Numbered from the stretch's first letter, positions 23,489-32,862 are shown. The stretch is DNA of 64,000 nt from Bacillota bacterium (GCA_023407175.1 JAEYMU010000004.1:62001-126000), one strand, 5' to 3'. The notes: generated from the letters alone by a model not told the origin. Made by a program: numbers and translations.

Positions 23489-25027
23489 TTATCTGTTCAT
23501 ACCTCCCTGGTTATTATCACGCTGGCCGCCCCAGTTATTACCACCCATGTTGTTTCCTCCCATACCGGGTCCTCCCATTTGGGACTGACCGTTGCTGGTA
23601 ACAATGGAGCTTAAGGTGATTTCCTCTGTCTGGCTGCCGCTGGTTAGTGTATAGGTCTCCCCCTGCTTAAGCTCCGGGGTGCTGATTACTACTGACTGGT
23701 ACTGCTTACTGGGAGTAAAGGACACCATTACATTACCATCCGCATCGGTTAAGGTAACCTCTGTACCAGCCTCACTGGCAGAGGTAAAATTATATAAAAG
23801 GGAATATTGGGTGGAGGTGTCTCCAAAGCCCTCAGCCATTCCCGTGCTTCCGGCTGCAACGATGGTTCCTCCTGTTATCTCGGCAGTTCCGTTATAATCC
23901 AGGGCACCGTTGTTGCTTTCCGTCGGACCGCTTACATAGATTGTACCTCCCGATACGAACAGGGAACCGTTAGAATCTATTCCATCACCGGAAGCATCCA
24001 TCTGGATACTGCCGCCGGATATAGAGATATAGCAGTTTGTATTATTTTCAAAGGCATTGGCATCCTGACCTCCCATGAAGGCATCCGAGGCGGTGCTGGT
24101 TCCATCAGAAGCATTAAAGCCGTCATCCTGTGCGGTTATATTAATATTACCGCCTTCTATTATGATAGCTGTTCCTTCAATTCCTTCCACACAGCTTGTA
24201 ACTGTGATATCTCCGCCGCAGATATAAACATATCCCTTTGTGGTATCCTCACTGTTTTTTGACTGTATTCCATTTCCTGTTTGGGCACTTAAGGTAAAGG
24301 TTCCCGCCTTAATCTTAACTCCTTCATTACTATTAATCGCATCCTTGACCGCTGATATCAGATAGGTTCCTCCGGTGATTGTAAGCTCATCCTTAACAAC
24401 GATTCCATGCTTATAATTCCCTGTAATATTCAACGTACCTTCTCCGTTGATGGTTAAATCAGCCTTACTGAATATGACACCGTCCACCGTATTTTCATCG
24501 GTCTGAACATAAGTGGTTCCATCGGTTAAGGTATTTTCCGTTCCGGTTTCCAGTGTCAGAAATACCTTATCCGCATTTTTAATATAGATGGCTGCATTAT
24601 CACTGCAATTGATAGCTGCACCGTTAAGTACAAGCTGTATCTTGTCGCTGTCCCCTGCATCCACTACGATCTGTCCGTCCTCCAGCGTCCCGGTTATGAT
24701 GTAGGTACCCTCCTTGGTAATCGTAATGATATTATCTTCAATTGATACACTGCCTCCGGAAGCGGTGGCGCTGCTGCCCTCCAAAGTGATCTTAACGGAT
24801 GAGCTTTCTTCATATCCGACCTCCAGGTCACTTGTTGTAAATTCCGTATTTACCGCAATGGTCGAGCTGGTTGAAATAATGGAGCCCTCCGAGTTGGTAG
24901 CCGTTGATACGGATGGAGTCGCATCAGACTCCGATGTATCCGAAGTACCCTGTCCCTTACTGCAGCCGCTTAACAAGAGGGCCGCCAGCAGGATACCCGT
25001 TATCCCATATTTTAATCCCTTTTTCAT
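23489..25027 (-). CDS. Carbohydrate-binding-domain surface lipoprotein, beta-helix type
   Basis: A 512-aa predicted lipoprotein: signal peptide and lipobox LLSGC (Cys at about 22), then a Ser/Thr-rich linker. A long repetitive region (about 80-430) of ITGGT / INGEG / VSGGTIYVSG-type turns follows, typical of right-handed beta-helix carbohydrate-binding (DUF4353-like) domains. The end is Gly/Asn/Met-rich (about 480-512). It is the last gene of a three-gene operon with a VTC-domain protein and a DUF4956 membrane protein. This trio, often with CotH proteins, recurs in Clostridia, probably for a cell-surface polymer. Function not established. Confidence 0.8.
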   Translation of the reverse strand: MKKGLKYGITGILLAALLLSGCSKGQGTSDTSESDATPSVSTATNSEGSIISTSSTIAVNTEFTTSDLEVGYEESSSVKITLEGSSATASGGSVSIEDNIITITKEGTYIITGTLEDGQIVVDAGDSDKIQLVLNGAAINCSDNAAIYIKNADKVFLTLETGTENTLTDGTTYVQTDENTVDGVIFSKADLTINGEGTLNITGNYKHGIVVKDELTITGGTYLISAVKDAINSNEGVKIKAGTFTLSAQTGNGIQSKNSEDTTKGYVYICGGDITVTSCVEGIEGTAIIIEGGNINITAQDDGFNASDGTSTASDAFMGGQDANAFENNTNCYISISGGSIQMDASGDGIDSNGSLFVSGGTIYVSGPTESNNGALDYNGTAEITGGTIVAAGSTGMAEGFGDTSTQYSLLYNFTSASEAGTEVTLTDADGNVMVSFTPSKQYQSVVISTPELKQGETYTLTSGSQTEEITLSSIVTSNGQSQMGGPGMGGNNMGGNNWGGQRDNNQGGMNR

Positions 25028-25044
25028 GGTAATTACCTCCTTTT

Positions 25045-25710
25045 TTATAATTCATCATTTATGCTGCTCATTCTGCCGCAGGCAATCTCAAGATTACCGT
25101 TTCTGCAGCGCAGCTCATCAATTAACGCCTTTTCCTTTGCCGGGTCCTTGAGGCTGATTAAGTATTGAAGCTTATACAGGCTTCCCATATTGGAGGTCCT
25201 TGCCCTGACCAGCTCATGCTTCACGGTATATTCCTGGAACAAATCCTCAAAGGCTTCCATATAATCCACACCCTCCGGAACCGTAATTTTCAATTCCTTC
25301 TGCTTTTGTCTGGGCTCGCCAAAGCTCGTTGCGTTGTACAGCATGCTGATTCCTCCAACAATGATAACGAAGAGTACCGCCACGGTCAGGTATCCAGTAC
25401 CGGTGGCAAGACCGATGGCCATTGACATGAAGATGGTACAGATTTCTCTGGCACTTCCCGGAATAGAACGGAAGCGCACCAGACTGAAGGCACCCATCAC
25501 TGCAATGCCGGTTCCAAGATTGCCGTTCACCAGAAGGATTACGATCTGGACTACGGCAGGTAATATGGCAAGCGTCATAATAAAGCCCTTGCTGCTGTTG
25601 TTAAACCGGCTGTGCATAAAGGCCAGCGCTGCTCCCAGAATTAAGGAGGCCGCCGTACATATTAAGAAGGAACTAATAGAAAATGTATCTGTAATCACTG
25701 AATTAAGCAT
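25045..25710 (-). CDS. DUF4956 membrane protein
   Basis: A 221-aa protein with four predicted membrane helices in the first 130 residues. Conserved patterns GAFSLVRFRS and AREICTIFMSMAIGLATG lie near 75-105. A cytosolic tail of about 85 residues follows. DUF4956 proteins are almost always encoded beside VTC-type polyphosphate polymerase domains and are thought to act as their membrane partner, by analogy with the yeast VTC complex. The start overlaps the end of the VTC gene by 8 nt, indicating coupled translation. Confidence 0.85.
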   Translation of the reverse strand: MLNSVITDTFSISSFLICTAASLILGAALAFMHSRFNNSSKGFIMTLAILPAVVQIVILLVNGNLGTGIAVMGAFSLVRFRSIPGSAREICTIFMSMAIGLATGTGYLTVAVLFVIIVGGISMLYNATSFGEPRQKQKELKITVPEGVDYMEAFEDLFQEYTVKHELVRARTSNMGSLYKLQYLISLKDPAKEKALIDELRCRNGNLEIACGRMSSINDEL

Positions 25711-26434
25711 ATTTTTTATCCCCTTTCATAAACTCTTTTTTGATTTGCTCTGCCTGCAGATAACCCCTTCCGTATTTCGAAAAGGAAACCGGATAAATCT
25801 CCAGCTCTGCCAGTATATGAGACAGCCAGAGCGGCATGGCTCCCGGAATTTTAATTTCCATCAGCCTTTGTCCTTCCTTAAGGATTGGCGTTCCCCAGAT
25901 ACCGCTGCTTAGCCGAAGCTCTTCCTTCCTCCACAGAATGTTACTGTCAAAGGTAACCCGAAGCTCCTTATCCTCCGCTCCGTACAACGCAATCCGTTCA
26001 TAGGAAATGTACATCGCAGGGGTTATGTTTTTGTAGGTTTTTAAAAACCAGTCAATTTCTTTGATAATCTGAGAGTCTTTATTCGCGGGCTTTCCTTCAT
26101 AAAGATAACGCTCCGCGCTTAGCAAATCCATCTTCTCCCGTCGCTTATATACAACCCCCTTATATTTCTTTTTTAATTCTATAAATACATTATCCCCCTT
26201 CTCAGGTGTTCCATAGCTTCGAAGCCTTAGCTTTTCCTTATAAATCGGCTTTTCCAGCGAGGTGCGAATTAACCTTTGATCCGGTGTATCAAAATAGATA
26301 TTACAGATGGTCGTCTTTCCGTAGCTATCTTCGATGAGCTCGCCCTCCAGCTTACGCCGCAGTAAGTCATATTTTTTTTCGCTTAACAAATATTTCATCT
26401 CATACCGTTTAAAGGTGTACTGATTTTGGTTCAT
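25703..26434 (-). CDS. VTC-domain protein, polyphosphate polymerase-like
   Basis: A 243-aa protein of the VTC/CYTH-like tunnel fold. Visible hallmarks: KRYEMKYLL near the N-terminus, IYFDTPD (about 49-55), KEKLRLRSYG and FIELKKKYKGVVYKRR with the alternating basic residues that line the polyphosphate tunnel, and LMEIKIPG near the C-terminus. It could make polyphosphate from ATP or cap or sense a phosphate-rich polymer. The reading frame begins 12 codons earlier, but GGGAGG lies 7 nt before the ATG at 26434. First gene of the VTC-DUF4956-lipoprotein operon. Confidence 0.85.
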   Translation of the reverse strand: MNQNQYTFKRYEMKYLLSEKKYDLLRRKLEGELIEDSYGKTTICNIYFDTPDQRLIRTSLEKPIYKEKLRLRSYGTPEKGDNVFIELKKKYKGVVYKRREKMDLLSAERYLYEGKPANKDSQIIKEIDWFLKTYKNITPAMYISYERIALYGAEDKELRVTFDSNILWRKEELRLSSGIWGTPILKEGQRLMEIKIPGAMPLWLSHILAELEIYPVSFSKYGRGYLQAEQIKKEFMKGDKKYA

Positions 26435-26561
26435 AGAAAAACCTCCCTTACATGTTTTGCCTTTTTGCATTTATCTTATGAACCTATTGTAACGTGCCAA
26501 CTTTAATTGAACTTTAAATTTAACTTTAATTTGACTTTAAATTTTAAAATCAAAAAATAAG

Positions 26562-26612
26562 CAAAAAAAAGCACCGACCCCGGAGTTTTTCAGTCTCTGG
26601 AACCGATACTTT
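26562..26612 (-). terminator. Conserved strand-specific terminator element, copy 1
   Basis: Downstream of the histidine kinase gene. On the minus strand AAGTATCGGTT pairs with GGGTCGGTGCTT through several G-U pairs and is followed by eight T residues. The arms and 42-nt length are shared with the element after tRNA-Lys at 37170-37217. Confidence 0.75.
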
Positions 26613-26634
26613 ATCCGTATATCCCCAGAATCTC

Positions 26635-27855
26635 TTATCCAAAAACCACTGTAAAGCAGATGGACCTGCCATCCTCACTTTTCACCGTAATCCTGCCATG
26701 ATGCGCTTCCACAATGGATTTGGCAATGGAGAGCCCGATTCCATACCCGCCGGTTTCTCTGGCCCGGGAGGAATCCGCCCGGTAGAACCGGTCAAATAAA
26801 CGGTCCAGATTGGCGGTATCGATCTGATCCGTTGTATTATATACCTCCAGCTTGCTCCCCTTCTTCGCGGAAGACAGGGTAACCCGAACACTTCCGCCTT
26901 CATTGGAATATTTCATGGCATTGTCCACCAATGTAGATACCAGCTGCTCAATGCTGCTTTCATCCCCTATGATTTTCTTATCCGGGGTAATTTCCATCGT
27001 GAATTTCTTATTTGTGGCCTCGGCAACCGCTGCAAAGGGCCCGGCGGCTCTTTCTACCGTTTCACTTAAATCAAACTGGGCCAGGGAGAGCTTGCCTCTG
27101 TCCTCATCCATCTTGGCCAGAGTCAGAAGGTTTTTCACCAGCTTATCCAGACGGACCGTCTGGTTGCGGATGCTGGTAATCCATTCATTCTCTCCCCCGG
27201 TAAGCTCGAGGACATCTGCATTGGCAGATATGATCGCAAGGGGCGTCTTAATCTCATGCCCCGCGTCCGTTATAAAAAGCTTCTGCTTCTCCATACTTTC
27301 AATGATGGGCTTTATGGCCTTTCTGGAAAAGACAGAAATTAGAATGAACATAAGCAATAATGTAATCAGAGAAACCAGACAGGAGGTAAAAAGCAGCTGG
27401 TTTGCGTTCTGAATATCCGCACGGCTGTCAAGAAAGATCAGCATGTAACCATTTGCCTGTTCCATTACCTTATACCGGTAAATACCATAAAAGCCGCTGG
27501 TTTTCCCCTTCTCCATGATTTTCAGGGCATATTCCCCTGCCATGTCTGAGGTTACAGCCTTAATATTTCTGGTATCCGTCATGGTGACACTGCCGTCCGC
27601 TCCCACAATTACTCTGAAATATCTGGTCTGGTATTTCGTCTCCGCATTGAATTCAGGCTCGTCCTTTTGCAGGATTTCCTTGCCAAAATCCGGTATTTTT
27701 CCCTGGTTTGAGGATATTAGCGTAATTACCCCGTCCAGCCTGTCATTCATCTTAACCAGATTAATCATATTAATTGCGCCAATCAGAAGAAATATGATAA
27801 GCAGGGTGGAAACCATCGTTATCATGATAAATTTTCTTTGCAGCTTTTTAATCAT
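26635..27855 (-). CDS. Sensor histidine kinase
   Basis: A 406-aa membrane histidine kinase: membrane helices at about 10-33 and 155-177 flanking an extracytoplasmic sensor of about 120 residues, then HisKA with phospho-His H200 in DAGHEIKTPLA. The HATPase_c domain carries DNAMKYS (N box), FDRFYRADSSRARE (F box) and GGYGIGLSIAK (G box). No HAMP domain is obvious. Its start overlaps the response-regulator gene by 4 nt (ATGA). The signal is unknown. It is the last gene of a relQ-regulator-kinase operon, closed by the terminator at 26562-26612. Confidence 0.92.
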   Translation of the reverse strand: MIKKLQRKFIMITMVSTLLIIFLLIGAINMINLVKMNDRLDGVITLISSNQGKIPDFGKEILQKDEPEFNAETKYQTRYFRVIVGADGSVTMTDTRNIKAVTSDMAGEYALKIMEKGKTSGFYGIYRYKVMEQANGYMLIFLDSRADIQNANQLLFTSCLVSLITLLLMFILISVFSRKAIKPIIESMEKQKLFITDAGHEIKTPLAIISANADVLELTGGENEWITSIRNQTVRLDKLVKNLLTLAKMDEDRGKLSLAQFDLSETVERAAGPFAAVAEATNKKFTMEITPDKKIIGDESSIEQLVSTLVDNAMKYSNEGGSVRVTLSSAKKGSKLEVYNTTDQIDTANLDRLFDRFYRADSSRARETGGYGIGLSIAKSIVEAHHGRITVKSEDGRSICFTVVFG

Positions 27856-28526
27856 TCATCTTCCTCCAGACTATACCCCACCCCCCTTACCGCCTTTATT
27901 CTGATATTGGCCTCCAGGGAAGCTAACTTTTTCCGTAAATAGGAGATGTACACCCAGACCACATTTATTTCGGCCTCAGCATCATATCCCCAGATACGCT
28001 CCATAAACTGCTCGGTTGAGATCATCCGTTTCGGATTACTCATCAGCATTTCCATCATCTGAAATTCCTTATTTCCCAATCTGAGGGCTGAAACCTGATT
28101 GGAAAGCTCATAGTTTTCTTTATTCAAGGTAATATTGCCTACAACAATCAGATTGGGCGTAAACTCCGATTTTCTTCTGCTCATGGCGCGAATTCTTGCC
28201 AGCAGCTCTCCCATGGCAAAGGGCTTGCTCAAATAATCATCCGCACCCGTATCCAGCCCCTGAATCCGATCTTCAATCTGGGATTTGGCCGTCAGCATTA
28301 AAATAGGTGTGTGTATGGATTTTTCCCTTAATTTCTTTAATACCTCCAGCCCGTTTAGCCCCGGCATCATAATATCCAAAATAATTACATCATAATTTTC
28401 CGAAAGTCCGTAATCCAGGGCATCCGCCCCATTATATACTGCATCAACAGAATAGTTGTTATGCTTTAATATGGCAACCAGAGCATTTGACATCTCTCTT
28501 TCATCTTCTGCAAGCAATATCCTCAT
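27852..28526 (-). CDS. OmpR/PhoB-type response regulator
   Basis: A 224-aa regulator. Receiver domain: acidic pair E7/D8, phospho-acceptor D51 in ILDIMMPG, and K in LSKPF. C-terminal winged helix: about 125-222, ending AVRGVGYSLEE. It is paired with the kinase gene, 4-nt overlap, and its start lies within the last 26 nt of the relQ gene. A GGAGG before the ATG inside relQ shows a real internal start. Targets are unknown; the closeness to an alarmone synthetase gene suggests co-expression of stress responses. Confidence 0.93.
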   Translation of the reverse strand: MRILLAEDEREMSNALVAILKHNNYSVDAVYNGADALDYGLSENYDVIILDIMMPGLNGLEVLKKLREKSIHTPILMLTAKSQIEDRIQGLDTGADDYLSKPFAMGELLARIRAMSRRKSEFTPNLIVVGNITLNKENYELSNQVSALRLGNKEFQMMEMLMSNPKRMISTEQFMERIWGYDAEAEINVVWVYISYLRKKLASLEANIRIKAVRGVGYSLEEDE

Positions 28527-29193
28527 CGCTGTTTCCTCCGTTATCCTGATCTATATTTTCTATCATATCCCATATTGCCTGAAAATTCAAATCCGTGGAG
28601 GCAATTTCATCTGCGCACCGTTTCAATTCCCCTACAATCATCTCCTGATTGGGAATATTTTTCTTATATTTCAGACGGTGCTCCAGGCTTGCCCAGCAAT
28701 CCATGGCAATGGTTCTGATCTGAAGCTCACAATATACCCTTTGTACCCGGTCCTCCAGATGCAGCGGCACCTGCAATATAATATGATAGCTCCGGTAGCC
28801 GTTTGGCTTTGGATTACGGATATAATCCTTCTCCTCAACCACCTGAAGATCCGGCTGATTTTTTAACATATGAACAATCCGGTAAATATCGTCAACAAAG
28901 GTACATACTACGCGGATTCCAGCCGCATCATAAACCAGATTAAGTGCACTCTGAGCCGTAACCGGAAGATTACGCCGCATCAGTTTTTCCCTCATACTCT
29001 CCGCCGATTTGATTCTTGCCTTGCAATGCTCAATGGGGTCCTTGTCCTGCTTTAATTTCCGGTATTTCCGGATGATATCCAATCTTGATATGATCTCAAT
29101 GATAACTCCCTCCAGCAGCACATAAGCCTCTCCGTAAAAAGCCTGCTCCGGAGTCTGGGTTTCATATGCAATATCCATTCCATTTGGTGACAT
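28501..29193 (-). CDS. relQ: Small alarmone synthetase, RelQ/SAS1 type
   Basis: A 230-aa single-domain RelA/SpoT protein. It shows the canonical synthetase motifs: RIKSAESM (60-67), DAAGIRVVC (89-97), NGYRSYH (131-137) with the G-loop Tyr and the usual Arg, and ELQIRT...WASLEH (156-172). RelQ enzymes make pppGpp and ppGpp from GDP/GTP and ATP without a hydrolase domain, mainly under cell-envelope stress. GGAGG lies 10 nt before the ATG. The last 26 nt overlap the response-regulator gene, so the alarmone gene and the two-component system form one operon. Confidence 0.9.
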   Translation of the reverse strand: MSPNGMDIAYETQTPEQAFYGEAYVLLEGVIIEIISRLDIIRKYRKLKQDKDPIEHCKARIKSAESMREKLMRRNLPVTAQSALNLVYDAAGIRVVCTFVDDIYRIVHMLKNQPDLQVVEEKDYIRNPKPNGYRSYHIILQVPLHLEDRVQRVYCELQIRTIAMDCWASLEHRLKYKKNIPNQEMIVGELKRCADEIASTDLNFQAIWDMIENIDQDNGGNSDEDIACRR

Positions 29194-29444
29194 CCACTTG
29201 TATCCTCCAATCTACTTAAACTACTCCCTAAAATTCTTCCCCTTTATTTGTATTATATAGAAATAGTATCACCTTAACCTTAAATGAACTTAAATTATTT
29301 GACTAAGAGTACCTATGAAACTGCTATCTTAAGTTTTTCTTAATATTCCCAATACTTCTGGAATTCCTGCCTTATTTGTGATACTGTTAAATGGCCTACC
29401 ATATCTTGGCAGAACATTATTTTAAGAAAGAAGGTTTTCCATTA

Positions 29445-32135
29445 ATGAAACGCCTGTTATTCGCGATTAATACCCTGCTTATACTCTTGTTCCTTTCGGT
29501 ACCTTCCAAACCCTCCTATGCACAATCCTCTGATTTTACTATTTCAGACCATGTATTGCTAACCTATAGCGGTATAGAGGAAACTGTTACTGTTCCAAAT
29601 ACAGTTACAGCAATCGGACCATATGCTTTCCAGGATAACCAGTTTGTCAAAAAGGTAATTCTGCCCGCTACGGTCCAAACCATTGGAGAAGGCGCCTTTA
29701 GCGGCTGCAGTGAATTATCTGCAATCACAATTCCAAAGAAATTATCCGATGTCGGTTATGCGGCCTTCGAGGGCACGAAGTGGCTGGCCAGTCAAAAATC
29801 CGAATTTGTAATCCTCGGAGACGGCGTATTAATTAAATACAATGGCCGGGGCGGGAAGGTCTCCCTGCCTAAGAATATCCGTATTATTACGGACCGGTGC
29901 TTTTACGGCAATCAGACCATAACCTCCGTAAGCATACCGGGCACTGTTGAAAAGATCGGTGCCTATTCCTTCTCTGACTGCTCCAAGCTCACACAGGTTA
30001 CCATAGCAAAGGGACTTAAGTATATTGATAACTGCGCTTTCTATCACTGCAGCAAATTATCCGGCATTACCATACCGCAGACCGTTACTGACACCGGTTA
30101 TGAAATTTTGGATGAAACCGCCTGGCTAAAAAATAATAAAAATACATATATCATCATAGGTGATCAAATTCTGATTAAATACAAGGGAACTGCCAAAAAG
30201 CCAAAGATACCCGCTGCGGTAAAGCAAATCGGCCAATACGCTTTCTATTCCAATAAGTCAATAGAAGATGTCTTCCTGCCCGACAAAGTCACCCGGATCG
30301 GCTTTTATGCCTTCGGAAACTGCACTAAGCTTGTCCGGGTTACCTTACCGGCCAAGTTGACAGCAATGGAGGCCAGCTGCTTTAACGGCTGTGCAAAGTT
30401 AAGCAGTATAACAATACCTAAGGGTATCACTGTCCTAAAGTCTTATACCTTCTTCGGCTGCGGCAGCCTGGCTAAGCTCACCTTTGCAGCGGGAAGCACA
30501 TTAAATAGAATTGAAAGCTCGGTTTTTGCAGGCTGCTCCTCCCTGGCTCAGATAGCACTTCCGAACACCTTAACTCACATCGGAAATTCGGCATTCCAGG
30601 GCTGCTCCTCCCTGACAAAAATCGCCCTCCCTTCCGGCCTTAAGGAGCTTGAATTTGCTGCCTTTACCGGGTGTAAGGCTCTTACCGGCATTACTATACC
30701 CGAGGGCATCACTGTCCTGTCCGATGCGCTCTTTATGAGCTGCAGCAAGCTGACCCAGGTTAATCTGCCGGCCGGGTTAAAGACCATCGGTGAAAACACC
30801 TTCTATAACTGCAGCCAGTTAGAGGAGCTTACTTTACCCAAGAATCTGGATACGATAGGACTTCAAGCCTTCTACCACTGCAGCAGGCTTAAGGAAATAG
30901 AGCTTCCTGATAGCTTAGAAAGCATTGGCGGCAGCGCCTTTGAAGGCTGTAAAGCCCTTACCCGGATTGTAATTCCCGACGGAATTGAAACCCTAGAAAT
31001 TTCCACCTTTGCAGAATGCCGCAGCCTGACAGAGCTTGTCCTCCCGGATAGTATTACCTCCATCGGTACTATGGCTTTCTATAATTGCAGTAAGCTGGCA
31101 CATATAGATATCCCTGATACGATTACACAGCTTGGCAGTGATACCGTTACCGGAACCAAGTATTATACTCAGTATCCTTCCAATTTTATCGGAGAGGCTG
31201 AGGGACTGCTCTTAGCCTACAAGGGTACTGATAAAAAGATTGTTATTCCTGATTCGGTAAGGCTTATGTCTCCCGGTGTTTTTCAAAATAGTGACCTTAC
31301 GGAAATAACAATTCCCGATTCCATAGAAACCATTCCGGAACGGGCCTTTTACCAGTGCAGCAGGCTGGCCTCGGTTACTCTTGGCACAAGGGTGAAATCC
31401 ATCGAAGTCTCTGCTTTTCAGTATTGCACTTCACTGACCTCAATTAATTTATCCGGAATTAAAAATATCAGTATGAACGCCTTCCGTTCCTGCTCCTCCT
31501 TAAAAAAACTTACTTGGGGCGCCTCTCTGGAGAGCATCGGTAATTATTCCTTCGAAAGCTGTGACAGCCTGGAGGAGCTGACGATCCCGGAGAATGTGGC
31601 CTTCCTTGGTTATGGTGCCTTTGCGTATTGTTCCAATTTAGCCAAAGTGGATTGTGGCAAAGGACAATTTAAAATTGGAGGATATTGTTTTATGGGAACG
31701 AAATGGGCCATGGATTATGGCAGTGATTTTATTATATTGCCGAACGGCACCTTGATTTCCTATAAGGGAAAAGATAAGGTTATACGCATTCCTGACACGG
31801 TAAAGGTAATCGCCCCGAATTTTCTTGATTATGGCGGAAACACCACTGATAAGGTGATTATACCCGGAACTGTGGCTTTGATTGATGCCTATGCCTTTGA
31901 ATATAGTCAGGTAAAGGAAATTGTAATAGAGGACGGCGTAACCGCCATTGGCAACTGTGCCTTCTCCGAATGCTCCCGGCTAAGGAAGATCACCATCCCG
32001 GACAGCGTTACGGATATTGGGGAACAGCTCTTCTTCAGTGAGGAGGATTGGGATGATTTTATCTTATCCTGCCATAAGGACTCTCCCATTTATCTATACG
32101 CTATGAAACGCGGATATAAAATTAATTTATTATAG
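29445..32135 (+). CDS. BspA-like leucine-rich-repeat secreted protein
   Basis: An 896-aa exported protein: signal peptide (MKRLLFAINTLLILLFL..., cleavage near SYA), then roughly thirty LRR_5 repeats of the BspA type (IPxxVTxIGxxAFxxCxxL). Five higher-order modules are visible, each opening with an L-x-x-Y-x-G segment (for example LIKYNGRGGKV, LIKYKGTAKK, LLAYKGTDKK, LISYKGKDKV) before a fresh run of repeats. No sortase signal, LysM or C-terminal anchor is seen, so it may be released or held by protein contacts. Such proteins bind host or plant matrix. The upstream ATG at 29391 has no ribosome binding site; AAGAAGG favours 29445. Confidence 0.85.
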   Translation: MKRLLFAINTLLILLFLSVPSKPSYAQSSDFTISDHVLLTYSGIEETVTVPNTVTAIGPYAFQDNQFVKKVILPATVQTIGEGAFSGCSELSAITIPKKLSDVGYAAFEGTKWLASQKSEFVILGDGVLIKYNGRGGKVSLPKNIRIITDRCFYGNQTITSVSIPGTVEKIGAYSFSDCSKLTQVTIAKGLKYIDNCAFYHCSKLSGITIPQTVTDTGYEILDETAWLKNNKNTYIIIGDQILIKYKGTAKKPKIPAAVKQIGQYAFYSNKSIEDVFLPDKVTRIGFYAFGNCTKLVRVTLPAKLTAMEASCFNGCAKLSSITIPKGITVLKSYTFFGCGSLAKLTFAAGSTLNRIESSVFAGCSSLAQIALPNTLTHIGNSAFQGCSSLTKIALPSGLKELEFAAFTGCKALTGITIPEGITVLSDALFMSCSKLTQVNLPAGLKTIGENTFYNCSQLEELTLPKNLDTIGLQAFYHCSRLKEIELPDSLESIGGSAFEGCKALTRIVIPDGIETLEISTFAECRSLTELVLPDSITSIGTMAFYNCSKLAHIDIPDTITQLGSDTVTGTKYYTQYPSNFIGEAEGLLLAYKGTDKKIVIPDSVRLMSPGVFQNSDLTEITIPDSIETIPERAFYQCSRLASVTLGTRVKSIEVSAFQYCTSLTSINLSGIKNISMNAFRSCSSLKKLTWGASLESIGNYSFESCDSLEELTIPENVAFLGYGAFAYCSNLAKVDCGKGQFKIGGYCFMGTKWAMDYGSDFIILPNGTLISYKGKDKVIRIPDTVKVIAPNFLDYGGNTTDKVIIPGTVALIDAYAFEYSQVKEIVIEDGVTAIGNCAFSECSRLRKITIPDSVTDIGEQLFFSEEDWDDFILSCHKDSPIYLYAMKRGYKINLL

Positions 32136-32143
32136 AAAGAACG

Positions 32144-32242
32144 CACAGAAGGAATGATATGCTACCCCTATATAGGACATTGAAATATAACAATTCCTAT
32201 ATGGGGGTATTTTGCTTAGGGAATTTTCCTTCTGTGTTTTTT
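32144..32242 (+). terminator. Nested double hairpin with T-tract between convergent genes
   Basis: An outer 11-bp stem (32144-32154 / 32226-32236) ending in six T residues encloses a 15-bp stem (32163-32177 / 32195-32209). The single imperfect pair of the inner stem is a U-G pair only in plus-strand RNA, so it probably acts as the terminator of the LRR gene. Confidence 0.7.
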
Positions 32243-32253
32243 ATTCCTGTAAT

Positions 32254-32862
32254 TTAGGGCTCCACTATATTCAAGCTGACCAGCTTAAAGCTTTCATTCT
32301 CATAGCTAAGGATTGTAATGGAGCAATTATGGCAGGGAAGATTTCTAAAATACTTTAAATCAAGAGATAATACCTCTGCCAAAAACAGTCTCATTGTTGT
32401 GCTGTGGGTCACAAAGGCAATATTCTCCGCTTCGCTTTCCTTCACAATTTTTGTAAAATTATGATAGCTTTCCCTGGCATGCACCAGCACCGAATCCCCC
32501 TCAGGAAAAATAATTTCTTTGGGATTGTTTATCCAAAGATTATAAATGGAATCTGTACCGGTCTCCTCCGGAGTAAATACCTTACCCTCATAGGTTCCGA
32601 AATTGATCTCCCGCAATAAATCCGTTTCATGAAGACAACGGTCATTACCAAAGATCAGCTTTGCTGTTTTCCTCGCACGCAGCAATTTACTTGTATATAT
32701 CTCCTCTATCTTCTCCAGGTACTTACTGTTCCTAAGCGATAAAGCCTGATGAATTCCCACCTCTGTTAAATCTACATCCGTGATCCCTGAAAATGCATTC
32801 CCGTTTACGTTGTGATCGCTTTCTCCATGCCGGATCAGATATAAGTTTTTTACTTTATCCAT
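32254..32862 (-). CDS. Histidine phosphatase family protein (phosphoglycerate-mutase-like)
   Basis: A 202-aa protein with the RHGES motif (12-16; catalytic His13), Arg in SKLLRARKTA and a second His in FVTHSTTMR (about 150), the features of branch-1 histidine phosphatases such as CobC/PhoE/GpmB. The substrate cannot be read from sequence. GGAAAG precedes the ATG. It is monocistronic, convergent with the LRR gene, and about 120 nt from the shared terminator region. Confidence 0.85.
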   Translation of the reverse strand: MDKVKNLYLIRHGESDHNVNGNAFSGITDVDLTEVGIHQALSLRNSKYLEKIEEIYTSKLLRARKTAKLIFGNDRCLHETDLLREINFGTYEGKVFTPEETGTDSIYNLWINNPKEIIFPEGDSVLVHARESYHNFTKIVKESEAENIAFVTHSTTMRLFLAEVLSLDLKYFRNLPCHNCSITILSYENESFKLVSLNIVEP

